Source: Cladorhizidae sp. MBARI D1340-BT2 (lineage: Eukaryota; Porifera; Demospongiae; Poecilosclerida; Cladorhizidae). Taken from it: a stretch of DNA of 64,000 nucleotides. The translations under genes and the position numbers were made by a program. Location: assembly GCA_028752905.1 (NCBI GenBank), contig JAQNBH010000017.1, forward strand, positions 34,505,364-34,569,363, read 5' to 3'. Of the stretch, positions 34,601-45,294 are shown in pieces (position 1 is the first letter of the stretch; the number at the start of each line of letters is the position of its first letter). The notes under the pieces are model-generated. The model had not been told where the DNA came from, made no database searches, and saw only the letters and a list, made by a program, of their open reading frames with translations.

Positions 34601-36486
34601 TGTGACAGGCTCTGAGAAAAGGGCCCTTATCTGGCAAAAGCTCGTTTTGTGCTAGGAGTAAAAATAGCTACTAGGTAATTAATCATGAAATTTTACTTTT
34701 TAGCGTCAGTGGCATCTTGGGTCTTTCTTCTAACTTCCTACAAACTTTCAAGGCCTGGGGACGCTTCTTTCAAGGCAAGCGCGCAGTTAACTAAAAGCTC
34801 GTTAATATTGTGTCTATATACCGCCACGGAATAGTATACTAGCGCAGGGGAATTCCCCCGTGGTTACCATGCCAACCCAAAGTAAACGCGGCTCCTTGAA
34901 GCTGCTAGAGCTCTTTTGCACCTTGGTTGTGAAGATCAGCAATCTCTCTTGGAGGTCTTAGAGGACTATTTTTGTGCTCCTGGAGGAGATAGCTTGAGTG
35001 ATGAAGAAAATGACAGTGACAATGAAGAAGGTAATGACAGTAACCTATTTACAGGTTCAAATAAGTATAACAATAACAGTATAATAGGACTAGATGCAAA
35101 ACAATAGAGTGCATGTATGTGTGTGCACTTCCATTATACAGGAGAATTGAACATAGAACAGGATGAGCTTCAAGAGGATTCGATCGTGGAGAGTGACAGA
35201 GAAGAGGATATCAATCATGAAGGCCTTGTGGCTGGAGCTCTTAATCGATTGCCTTCTTCAATGTCCTCAACCAGGTTATGACATGCCTAATGTTGTGGTT
35301 CCAAAAGGCCTTTCAACAGAACGAGAACGGTATTTGTTTGACCAGATCAGACAATTCTGCCCCGATGAGTCAAAAGACATTACTTGTCCAGAACCTTTGG
35401 TTCCTAGGCCAAGCAGTCGTGGTGCTACACCTGAAGTTAAGGACGAGGCATTATCTGTACCACATACCAAAAGACGCAGGGTATGCAGCAACTGCAAAAA
35501 GACAGGACATAACAACAGGTCATGCCGAACCAACCAATAAACTTGTAGTAGTGTGTGTAGGTATTACTTTTTATCACTTCATACTGTTCTTATAATAGTG
35601 CATGCAATGTTTACCCCAATAAGATTGTCGAGTACACATGATTTGTAAAACATTTCAAAACCTATCATCCACTCTCCATTCTTATACCTGGGCTAGTGTA
35701 TAGCTACTGCTTAAAACAAAACAAAAAAAACAATACAGCTTTATAGTTAGCAATAGGTGCATGCAGCTCTAAAAACCAGCTTTAGGTCTGATTCAGCTCC
35801 AGCATAATCACGATAGAGTTCAGCTCCAGTGCTATCATAATAGAGCTAGCTATGTGCACAGAGAAATGGACCACACCCTCACATGCACAACAATAGATTT
35901 GCAGCAAAACAGATACACTGAGTAATACTCTACATTCATGGCTTAGTCCCAACCTAGCGCCAAAGAAAATAACCATAGCTAAAGCTATGTAAAGAAGGAA
36001 ACAAGAAAACTAGTAGTTTAGCTAGCAAAACTTTTTAACACCTTTTAAAAGATAATTTTTAGGCTAACATACCTTCTGTAAAACACTCCAGTGGTTCCTT
36101 CTCTTGTTCTTTAGCTGTAAGTCAAGCCAGAATGCCAAAGGGCTGCCTCAGTTAGTTACGTGTGACTGACAGAACTGAGAGCCTGTGCGTATCTGTGTCT
36201 TAGCCATGCGGAGAGAAATTAATTAAATTATGATGTCACTGGTGCGTGACACGGAGTTTCACGTGGGAATTCCCCCAAAAATTGCGTATGACTTTGGAAA
36301 CGTTTTTTCTCATTTCGGGTGTGGGGGAGGAAATGGAATGAAAAGGTCTATAACATTAAAACGGCTCCAGATCAAGGTATGGTTCAAATTCCATTCTGCT
36401 TAGCTTTTTTGGAACTTTAACCCCATACCAATAATGGGGGAAATGTAATTTTAGGGATTAGGGCCCTTTTCTCAGATCCTGTCACA
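34601..36486 (+). mobile_element. TIR element carrying a small zinc-knuckle gene
   Basis: The ends are about 30-bp inverted repeats with two mismatches: left TGTGACAGGCTCTGAGAAAA then GGGCCCTTATC, right the inverse with GGATC and CCCTAATC. TATATATA lies outside both ends (34593-34600, 36487-36494), consistent with an 8-bp target duplication, though it is low complexity. The element lies in the last CTP synthase intron. It holds one recognisable gene at 34869-35540 and no classical transposase. Confidence 0.78.
34869..35540 (+). pseudogene. Two-exon zinc-knuckle protein inside the TIR element
   Basis: Exon 1 (34869 to about 35029) starts MPTQSKRGSL. After a likely one-base shift it reads ALLHLGCEDQQSLLEVLEDY, then an acidic tract (DEENDSDNEE). 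The intron has GTAATG and TTATACAG borders. Exon 2 (from about 35143) encodes another acidic stretch, then after a frame change VVVPKGLSTERERYLFDQIR, a Pro-rich part, a basic KRRR and a C-terminal knuckle CSNCKKTGHNNRSC (CX2CX4HX4C). The N-terminus is not recognised as any family. The position inside a TIR element suggests an element-encoded accessory protein or a captured gene. Function is unknown. Confidence 0.5.
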
Positions 36487-37260
36487 TATATATACAATGT
36501 AGTTCCAATTATGCTTGGATGTACTGGAAGATCTTGAGTCGGTACTGGACATCCTTCACAAAAGCTACACCTGCAGATAGATGTGGGTGGTGGGTGGGTG
36601 GGCACGAGCAACAGAATATAAACATTAGCATTGTGACCTAGATCTTCACCAACTAAAGTCTGTAGCCATCTAAGTACCAATGTTACATGCAGACAGATAA
36701 AAGTAGTGTAGACTCGAAGGGTAGGAAGCAACTGCATGACATGTCCAGTGTCTCGAGTACTTGCATTGTTCAGTCACGATTATTTTGATATTATTTATTA
36801 CTACTATTATTTGTAAGCCTAGACTGCACCTTCTAAAGCCTCCCTTACCTCCTCCCCTTATAATTATATGCGTAGTTATTTATTCTTGTGTATGTTTGTT
36901 TGTGTGTCACCAAAAAATTGCTCCTTGTCTTGTCTTGTTTGGAAATTATTTTCTTGCTTTTTCACTTCCCGACATCTTGCTTCCTGTTCTGGGTGTGGCT
37001 ATCTGGTGATGTCATAGGCTATATCCTGTAGAAATAGTATACAGAGAACACTCCTTGAGTGTGGCTCGTGGTGGAGAAAGCTTCAGCACCTACATGACCA
37101 GTATGCGAAGGTGCTGCTACAGTCTTGTTCATGGATGCACTTAAACATGCACAACTCTCCTATATAGTGCGTCTATCAACAGCAAATATACAAACAAAAA
37201 CGTGGCAGAATCTTATATTTGGAGTGCCTCCGGAAGAGATTATTTTTGTCGACTTAATTA
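36487..37260. other. Intron sequence, no gene seen
   Basis: Unique sequence between two transposable elements in the last CTP synthase intron. Short frames show no recognised domain. Confidence 0.5.
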
Positions 37261-38199
37261 AGGGGGGAGTAGACCATTTTGTGGGTTTTTAAAAAAACGT
37301 GTCATAACTATTGAATGCTTAATCCATTTCCAAAGATTATGGTCTCAAAATGTAGCTCATTCTAGGTGCTTTCCAATGACATTAGAATAATGGTGTTGCA
37401 ATAAACTAGGACTGAAACGTGGGGAAACCACAAAGGTCCTTTAAAATGTTTAGATGCACTCCTGTACCCAAACCACAGGTCTTCAACACTTGCTATTTAT
37501 GGTGATATTAGAGTGATCACAGATACCTCTTTTGAATTGATAGTTTTTTTAAAGTTTTTTTAATTCACCCCAACATCCCCAATTTCATTCCCCCCCCCCC
37601 CCCCCTCCCTTCCGGTCATATGCTGTCAGACTGAATATCTCATCAGAAAATGACTGGATTGATAATTTGTCAATAAGAAGTAATGCAAGAGCTTTCATAA
37701 TATATAAAAATTATTTACTACAGACAAAATTTGAATGAGTTACACGGTATCATGTGATGTCACTACATGAAATTACATTTCATAATAAATCAGTTTGAAA
37801 AGTGCATGATAGTAGCTTTAGAATCACACTAGATCACACAGAGGTTCGATCAAAGTTGGGAACTGAGAAAGAACGGGGCATGCGCAGGAGCAGACGTTTG
37901 TACCCCACTTTGCGCAGATAGCGCGGAAATGACTGAGCGATATTTTAGCCAAGTTTCAAGTCTTGGCCATGAACGCTTATTATATTATGAACAATCCAAC
38001 TTACTGCTTTATTCAGGCTTCTTCTTGTTCATCGCGCAGAGTTGCAATGAAATGGGAGGATAAAAAGTATCATAACTCAAGAATGGTTGACAATAAATTG
38101 TTGAAACTTGAAATGCAGCTAATTTAATAGTGAAGGTATAGAATGATGGAAGAAGAAAAAAAGAAGGAAAAAACCGCACAAAATGGTCTACTCCGACTT
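37261..38199. mobile_element. MITE-like element, about 0.94 kb
   Basis: An 18-bp perfect inverted pair, GGAGTAGACCATTTTGTG at 37266-37283 and its inverse at 38177-38194, is bracketed by G/C-rich and T-rich ends. No coding frame was recognised. A clear target duplication was not found. Confidence 0.6.
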
Positions 38200-38600
38200 T
38201 TTAATTTTTATTTTTTTCACCTGTGGTTACAACTTTAGAGCTCAGTAGATTCTGCAAACTTCATGGTATGGACTTGATATATAGCTAAAAAGATAGGTCT
38301 CTCTGTGTGCTCTCTTTTGATACTAAAATATGTTTCATAGGTATAACTATAGGCAAGTTACTAGACCCTAAAGCGGAGGGACCTCAAAAACCTGAATCGC
38401 TCCAACCTCCAGAGAAACCACTCTGGGTTGCGAAGTGCAAAAAAATTAAAAATGCTACGAGTGGCTAGAGGAAGCTATAGAGCACACAAGGACCGTTTTG
38501 AGTAGGCGTTAAAAATTGATTACCTGGTCAGCGCGCGGGTAGAAAATTGAAGGCGTCGATAATAATTAAAAAGTCCAGCTGTCCCTCCTTAAAAGCTAGG
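38200..38600. repeat. Dispersed repeat shared with 20523-21290
   Basis: The segment from CTGTGGTTACAACTTTAGAG through TGATACTAAAATATGTTTCA to the Pro-rich-codon-like CGCTCCAACCTCC matches the region beside the Gmr1-like LTR. The uninterrupted copy here serves as the empty-site reference for that insertion. Confidence 0.7.
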
Positions 38601-38825
38601 CATTCCTAATGAGAACATTTCAGTGGCTGCTATATATGAAGATATTCGACTTTCTTCATTGGAGGGAGGCGAGATTGTTTCCATGTAAGATGAAGAGCAA
38701 AACTTTTTTCTTCTTTTTCCCCTTTTTCCCCCCTTTTTTTAGTATGGAAAACAATATAAACACTGCATGTTTTGTATTCAATCTAATTATTATTACTCTG
38801 GTATTATTATTTAATTACGATGCAT

Positions 38826-39499
38826 TTAAGGGGGGAATAATGTCAAAAAAATACAACTCGACAATACCAATCATATCTTCCACCCACTATATACTCTCTA
38901 TCAACATAATTTTTGTACCAAAATATAGCTTAGAAGATAAGCTATTTAATGATGTATTTAACTTTTGTCATATATATTTTTTATGCCAAAGTGTCAGCCA
39001 GTCCACAAATTAAAAACCCATTAATAATGCTAGGTGGCTGCTAGGTGGTTTATGGGTAAGAGTACATGTAGTAGTTTTAAAACTAAACTATTTGAATAAG
39101 TATGATAATGCACCACAGGAGAGGGGGGGGAAATCCCATAAAAACCACATGCAGTCTATACCCAACACATTCTCATAACAGTGAAAATAAAATAATTTAG
39201 GTTAAAGAGCACACAATAAGCATTCTGGTGATATGTAAATTATGGAGTTTGGGTGAGAAATGAGGGAGAAATTTGTGGAAATATGTGGAAATTCTTCTAA
39301 TCTAATGCGACGCGATTCTTCTTCACACTTGCTGGGTTTCTAATGAAAATAGTGAGTGCAAAAGCTGTCGTAACTGCATTATAGAATCTTCAAATGTTCT
39401 GAAACTTGGAATATGATTTCTATATGAGCAGAGACACCATTTAAAATAGTTGTTTAAAAAAAAAAGGGAAAGTTAGCATTTTGACATTATTCCCCCCTT
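38826..39499. mobile_element. MITE-like element, about 0.67 kb
   Basis: Inverted termini AAGGGGGGAATAATGTCAAA match the inverse at about 39480-39499. AATTACGATGCAT (13 bp) lies outside both ends (38813-38825, 39500-39512), a long target duplication of the kind seen with Mutator-like elements. No gene was seen inside. Confidence 0.72.
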
Positions 39500-39661
39500 A
39501 ATTACGATGCATCCACAACCTCCTAAGTTGAGCTTCATTATTGTGCAGGATTGCTAAGTAATTGTTTTGTCTGCAGTTAGATAACAAACCTGTTCACTTT
39601 GTGTTTGGTATATAGCATGTATGTGTTTAAAACCAATTCTTATTTCTCCTCTTTCTCATAG

Positions 39662-39933
39662 GACACCAATATTACGTCGGTGTCCAGTTCCATCCTGAGT
39701 ACTTAACACGTCCAATGAGCCCATCGCCCCCTTACCTCGGCCTTCTCCTGGCCTCCTCCCATAAGCTCCAGAGCTGGATAAGCCGTGGCTGTCGACTATC
39801 TCCTCGAGCAAGCTATGAATACGACAGTGACGACGATGAAGTGAATCAGTCTTTCTCCAACCATGAGCCATTAGAGACTGTTACTGCTGCAATCACCAAC
39901 ACCCCTACTGCCTTAACCAGCACACAGTCCTGA
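39662..39933 (+). CDS. CTPS: CTP synthase terminal exon
   Basis: After an acceptor CTCATAG the exon encodes GHQYYVGVQFHPEYLTRPMS, then PSPPYLGLLLASS and a low-complexity acidic tail ending at TGA. The FHPE motif supplies the catalytic His and Glu of the amidotransferase triad, completing the Cys of the exon at 31911. The Ser/Asp-rich C-terminal tail is the part phosphorylated in animal CTPS. The frame is intact. Confidence 0.95.
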
Positions 39934-41280
39934 CACTGGGGTTCATACTGGAGTTCATACTGGGGTGGGGTCTACATGACACGTTCCGTGTAGTTGACAT
40001 TTTTGCATATTATAAAACACTGCATTTGATACCCCCGAGGCATATTTTGGCAGTTTCAATCACCACTTAACACTAGATTACTGGTCAGGAAAATCTACTT
40101 AGCTTTATTACTATTGACGCTCAGAAGCACCTATTAAAAATAAAGATGCCAGAATTATGCTTTATAAATGGCATATTTGCTCTCAGATAAGTTAAGTTCT
40201 TGGATTCTGGCTCTATATTTTCGTATGCACACACTGTAGCATTATCTGGGGGGTGGGGGGGATTCTGCAATTGGAGCTTCATTTCGTATTGTATATATAA
40301 AATGTTAAAAGACTTTGATCCAAAAAACATATTGCAGGAAAAGGTGACATCCAAGTACGGATTAGCATGGCCGGGTCTAGTAGAGGGTTTGAACTCGCCT
40401 CTACAACCCAAAGCATTGACATATCATCAGCATCGGGCTTGTACAAAGCAGTTGCTCAACATTTCATGGCATGAAGCACTTGTTGAGTGTGACTGCTCAA
40501 GAGAGTATGTTTGAGCAGTGTCTGGAAGGAAGGGGGGGAAAGAGCACTTCCTGCAAACACAAGATGCCATGAACTTCACCTCCATGTTGGACAGATGATT
40601 TACATTAGGTGTAGAGTGTATGCGTGTGCATGTAAGACTTCTACCATCTGACAAGTAGCAATCTCCAGTCCCAGAAATTTCGCCCTCTGTAATGTAGCAA
40701 TCTTCAGTAGGTCAGTTTGAAAGAAGTGGTCCACTGTGTGTATGAATATGTTGCATAGACATTCGGATGTGAAACATCACAGAACTGGTAATCTAGTGTC
40801 TCGCTCTACCTATTATAAGAATAGATAGACCAAGGTGCCATTGCACATAATTATAACTCACTGAAGCATGTATATATCTGGGGAAATGGAAGATGATGAA
40901 AACCTCTGTTGCGGCTTCAACTGGGAATCTTCATTCAATTAAGGTTCCTCTCAAAAAAATGAAGGGGGGAAATCTTCTTTCTCTCTCTTCCCCCCCCCCC
41001 CCCCCCCCACACACACACAATAGTCATAAATACACCAACAACTCACAGAGATCATATGCCATATCTAAAACAGCCCAATCAACCGTACTTTTGTGCTAAG
41101 TTATGAGAGTCACCCATGTCTACCATTCTATTACTGATGAACATGATTTCGACTGCTCATTGTAGCTACAAACTTCTTCACAGATATCTCTCTCTAATAG
41201 CATTACTAAAAGCCATGTGGCCTCCAAAATTAGATTGCTGATGAGTTGAAAGAACTTTGTATGTATGTAGGTAGCAAGCA
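39934..41280. other. Region downstream of CTP synthase, no gene seen
   Basis: Presumed 3' UTR and intergenic sequence, with a C run followed by (CA)n at about 40990-41020. Short frames at 40121-40654 are not recognised. Confidence 0.5.
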
Positions 41281-41282
41281 CA

Positions 41283-41645
41283 CTGAGAGCAGTACTGACA
41301 TCAGTACCCGCAGTGAGAGCTATACCAGTGCCATCAGTAGCACTGACAGCTATACCAGTGCCATCAGTAGCAGTGAGAGCTACACCAGTGCCATCAGTAG
41401 CAGTGAGAGCTACACCAGTGCCATGAGTAGCAGTGAGAGCTAGCCATCAGTAGCAGTGAGAGCTGTACCAGTGCCATCAGTAGCAGTGAGAGCTACACCA
41501 GTGCCATCAGTAGCAGTGAGGCTACACCAGTGCCATGAGTAGCAGTGAGCGCTGTACCAGTGCCATCAGTAGCAGCGAGAGCTACACCAGTGCCATCAGT
41601 AGCATCGAGAGCTACACCAGTGCCATCAGTGGCAATGAGAGGGTG
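41283..41645. repeat. 30-bp minisatellite
   Basis: About 12 units of AGTGAGAGCTACACCAGTGC plus CATCAGTAGC. It is open in several frames as Ser/Thr-rich peptide, with no sign of a gene. Confidence 0.93.
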
Positions 41646-41980
41646 CCATCAGGAGCAGTAGTTGTTTTTATAGTGAAGAATGTGACATAATTGATGTGGG
41701 TGAGTGTTTGGAATTTTGGCGTTCGGAGTGCCATGAAGTTGAGATGTGTTGCATTGAGTGCCCTATATTGTGCAATAAGGATTTTTCCAAGCACCACCGT
41801 TTATGCCTTATTTCTATTGTGAAAACTACGAAGTCCATTCCCATACCTTGGCAGAAGAATGCCTGAAAGAAGGATTTTTGCTGGCTAATGTGCAGGAAGT
41901 AGTTTTGCCACTGAGAAAACTTTTGTTGTTGTTGTTAGTCGTGATGGTACTTGGCAGTGTAGAGGGTTTGCTATCTCTCT

Positions 41981-42120
41981 TCCTGATGAAGGCTAGAGCA
42001 TCTATATATATAGTTGAAACATCAAGTCAGTAAATTTAAAGTTGATTATTGGGAAAGGCATTGTACTTTCGTTACGTCAACTGAGAGTTCATTGAAAGTT
42101 TTTGTCATTGGTTTTGTAAC
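41981..42120 (+). repeat. Penelope-associated repeat with hammerhead-like core
   Basis: It reads CTGATGA (41983-41989), a GGCTAGAGCATC...ATAGTT stem region, then GAAAC (42016-42020), followed by AGTTGATTATTGGGAAAGG and GTCAACTGAGAGTTCATTGA. This copy keeps both conserved blocks of a hammerhead-like core. Confidence 0.6.
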
Positions 42121-42159
42121 GAAAAGGTGAGTATTGAGCAAGTTGTAAACATTGGAACC

Positions 42160-42280
42160 AGCAAAGATAAGTAAATGGATATATACAGAAATGAGATAAA
42201 GCATGGATAGAAATGAGATAAGGCATGGATACATATATACAGAATAATAGGATATGGCATGGATAACATACAGAAATGAC
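42160..42280. repeat. GATAAGGCATGGATACATA tandem repeat, copy 1
   Basis: Several imperfect units with AGAAATGAGATAAGGCATGG, also present at 48833-48900 and 60945-61185. Confidence 0.8.
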
Positions 42281-42789
42281 AATGTCGGATCCAGCAATGG
42301 GGCGCAAAGGGCCCCTTTCACTAACTTACCTTAGATACTCTGTCAACTTAAACAGCCAGCTCCTGGATTCCAGCCATTGATTCAAAACTTGCAAAAAAAC
42401 CCACTATATAACGCCCAGTAAGTCCAATTTGAATAACCTTTAACTTACAACAAAGATTTCAATGAAGCAGTCTGGAGAGATTCCCTTGCCTTACAACAAA
42501 GATTACAATGAAGCGGTCAAGAGATGGGCAGTCTTCTCTGCTTCGTTTTTTCACAAAAAAATAGGGATACATCTGAAGAGGAAGACAGTGACTGCACAGC
42601 CAGCACAGTGGTTCATTCTCAAATGGAACTGGAACAAGGTATAGCTCTTTATTAATTGAACTATTAATAGCTTGCTATTTTAACTAATTTTAGAGAAAGA
42701 TGTTAAATCAAACATATTCATGCTTATTCATATAGTTTATAGAACCCTTGGTATGGGATAAAACCTGCAGTTACACCTTTGCCCCATCC

Positions 42790-43095
42790 AACCTTTTGGC
42801 TACAGTCACTGAGGCTGGTGCAGTGGCAGCCCAGGCGGAGATTTTGAAGGGTGAGAAGTACACCCACCTGGACTCGGTATACAAGTTTGTACCTGTGGCG
42901 GTAGAGACGTGTGTATCCTTTGGCTCAAGCAAAGGCATTCTTCAGGGAGTTGGGATGCCGCCTGAGGTCAGTGAATTACGAAGAGAACTCCCATCAACAT
43001 CTTCTTCAACGGATTTCTGTTGCTGTGCAGAGTGGGAATGCAGCCTCAGTAAGGATCTTTGCCATCAGGGTTGAGGACGAGCCATTTCCCTAGTC
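42790..43095 (+). pseudogene. Retroelement pol C-terminal relic
   Basis: The frame reads YTHLDSVYKFVPVAVETC, then after a shift FFRELGCRLRSVNYEENSHQ and HLLQRISVAVQSGNAASV. This tail is recurrent in invertebrate reverse-transcriptase polyproteins, after the RT domain. No RT core is adjacent. Confidence 0.5.
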
Positions 43096-43319
43096 ATCAT
43101 TTGAACTTGAGAGGAAGGGGGTTGAAAAGGTTATAGATTCTTATTTGTGTTTTCTGGGGACTTCAGCTTTATATATAACATATATAGTATACATGATGGT
43201 GGCCCAGCCTCTGGTTTGATGGACTTGCTTGCATGAATTCCATTGTAGGTACTAGGAGTGTCAGCACTACCTCCTGTGACAAGCATCATATATATAATTA
43301 TATAAGATCGATACCTACG

Positions 43320-45175
43320 GATGAAATGAAATATGAACTCATGAATGACCGAATGCCATCGGAAGCCTTCAAGTTTCCTGGAAAGACATATGATCGCAAA
43401 CGTTCATATGCTAGGCACTGTAACCGCAGTTGGCTTGTTGAATTTCCAAAGAAGAGGATGGCTTGTCTCAGTCGAAATTGGGTCCACTCCCCCCCCCAAT
43501 TTTTTTCTTCTTTTTTTTCCTTCCCCCCCAAAATATGATGACAGATATGATGACAGTACATGCAAGATGCTGCCTTCCAAATTGGAGAAGATTTGGACTT
43601 ATACTAACTCAAGTACTCCCGATTTGCGAAGAAGATGCTTCACGTAATAGTGAGTTTCAATGGCCGCGGAGACCGACAAGGGAAGCAAACCAGTGATTCT
43701 GGTCATCCCCCTAGGAAGCGGCCTATATAGGACAGACCAAACTTCCCCTCCCTATTCTTGATTTTTCTGGTATTTATATGTATACCACTTTTGGTGTTTT
43801 TTAATGGTATGAACCATTGAAATACTATATATACTAGTCCTTAAAATGCCTGTCCCGAAAATGCCTGTCCCGAAAAAGTTGTTTTTTTGTTCTCCCTGCT
43901 TCATATTTGGAGTAACCAGAAAAAATTATATAGATTCTGTTTCCTCTCAATGAGAGCTACAAGATAACATTCTCTGTTTTTAATTTTAAGCAAGTATGAT
44001 GTCAACAGGTATATATATACCAAAATATATACCAATATATACCAAAAAAAACAATGAAAATGGTACCAAGAAATTGCAATAGTTTTTAAAATCCATGATC
44101 ACACTATTTAAAAAAAAACTCAATGTTATATTGTGTTTCATACTTTGTAATTTCCCCTGTGGTAAGTTGTAAGTTGTGAAATCCCAAAGTAAACTAGTCT
44201 CCAAATATGATGGTCCTCGTGAAATCTTAAATGTTCACTAAGTCCGGATTAGTTGTAGCTGGGTAGTTGGCACAGCACCAGAAGGTAGGTCTGTGTATAG
44301 GTACACATCATCAAGATTTCAAATAAAAATTCTGAAGCAGAGAGAAGTTTTTTTTTGGGGGGGGGGGGGGGTAGTTGAACCCCTTAATTAAGAGGACACA
44401 GAGATGATGCTATATACATCTACTGGTATCCTTAATGAAGGAAACTTTAAAGCACTTGTTAAATTCAGAATTGATTCAGGTGATACTGAATTAGGTACTC
44501 ATCTCAAAATATGCTCTAGCAGATCCACACATATATTAAAAAAACAAGTCAGAATGAATCGCTTGCTTGCATTGGAGATGTTATTCAAACAGAAAATGTA
44601 ACGGACATTCAAGCACATACTTATTTTGCAAATTTCTTTGGAATTCAAGCAGATGAAGTCACAGATGTATCCAACTGGGAGCAGCTGGGCATTATTGTTC
44701 GATATGTGAAAGATCGACAGCCAGTTGAGAGATTACTTGAATTTGAAAACTGTGAATCCATTAGTGTTGAGAAAAGATTATTCAATTGCTGCAGAAGGTT
44801 GGTTTACAACCTAACCTGATTAGAGCTCAGATGTATGATGGAGCAGGCAATATGGCTGGCCGGCTTAAGGGATGTTCTGCACATATATTGAAGAAGGTCC
44901 CTCTGGCAATTTATTACCACTGCACTATATAGCCATCAGCTTAACCTGGCTCTTTCTAAAACATCAACCATAAAAGAAGTGCAAGTCATGATAAATACTG
45001 TTACAAGTGTTGGTCTGTTCTTTAAATACTCTCCCAAACACCATGGACATCTGGAAACTTGTATATATTGGCCAAGAACGTTTGATGCTTATGCTATATG
45101 TTGACGAAGACATTAAGCTGGACTCAGACAAAGTGATTGACCTGTATGCTTTATATCCAAGGAGATGAAAACTTC
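43320..45175 (+). pseudogene. hAT transposase relic (TTF-zinc-finger/ZMYM1-like)
   Basis: In order on the plus strand there is a TTF-type N-terminal piece (YDRKRSYARHCNRSWLVEFP, about 43380-43450), then ILNEGNFKALVKFRIDSGDT (44430-44490). FFGIQADEVTDVSNWEQLGI follows at about 44640-44690, then AQMYDGAGNMAGRLKGCSAH at about 44825-44890 and LDSDKVIDLYALYP near 45120. ADEVTDVSxxEQL and YDGAxNMxG mark the catalytic core of ZMYM1-like hAT transposases. Many stops and frame changes are present, and terminal repeats were not found. Confidence 0.72.
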
Positions 45176-45294
45176 TTAATCCCTTGTGAATCATTAGAAC
45201 ACATGACATTGTCATAATATTGTGCTGTTAATACACTTTTCAATTCTGTAAAATATATATATATTTTTAATAACAGGACTCAGGCAAGCTGGAT

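Noticed and set aside
44404..44601. Independent small gene
   Set aside because: It reads as the GNFKALVKFRIDSGD segment of the surrounding hAT relic, with the other segments in other frames.
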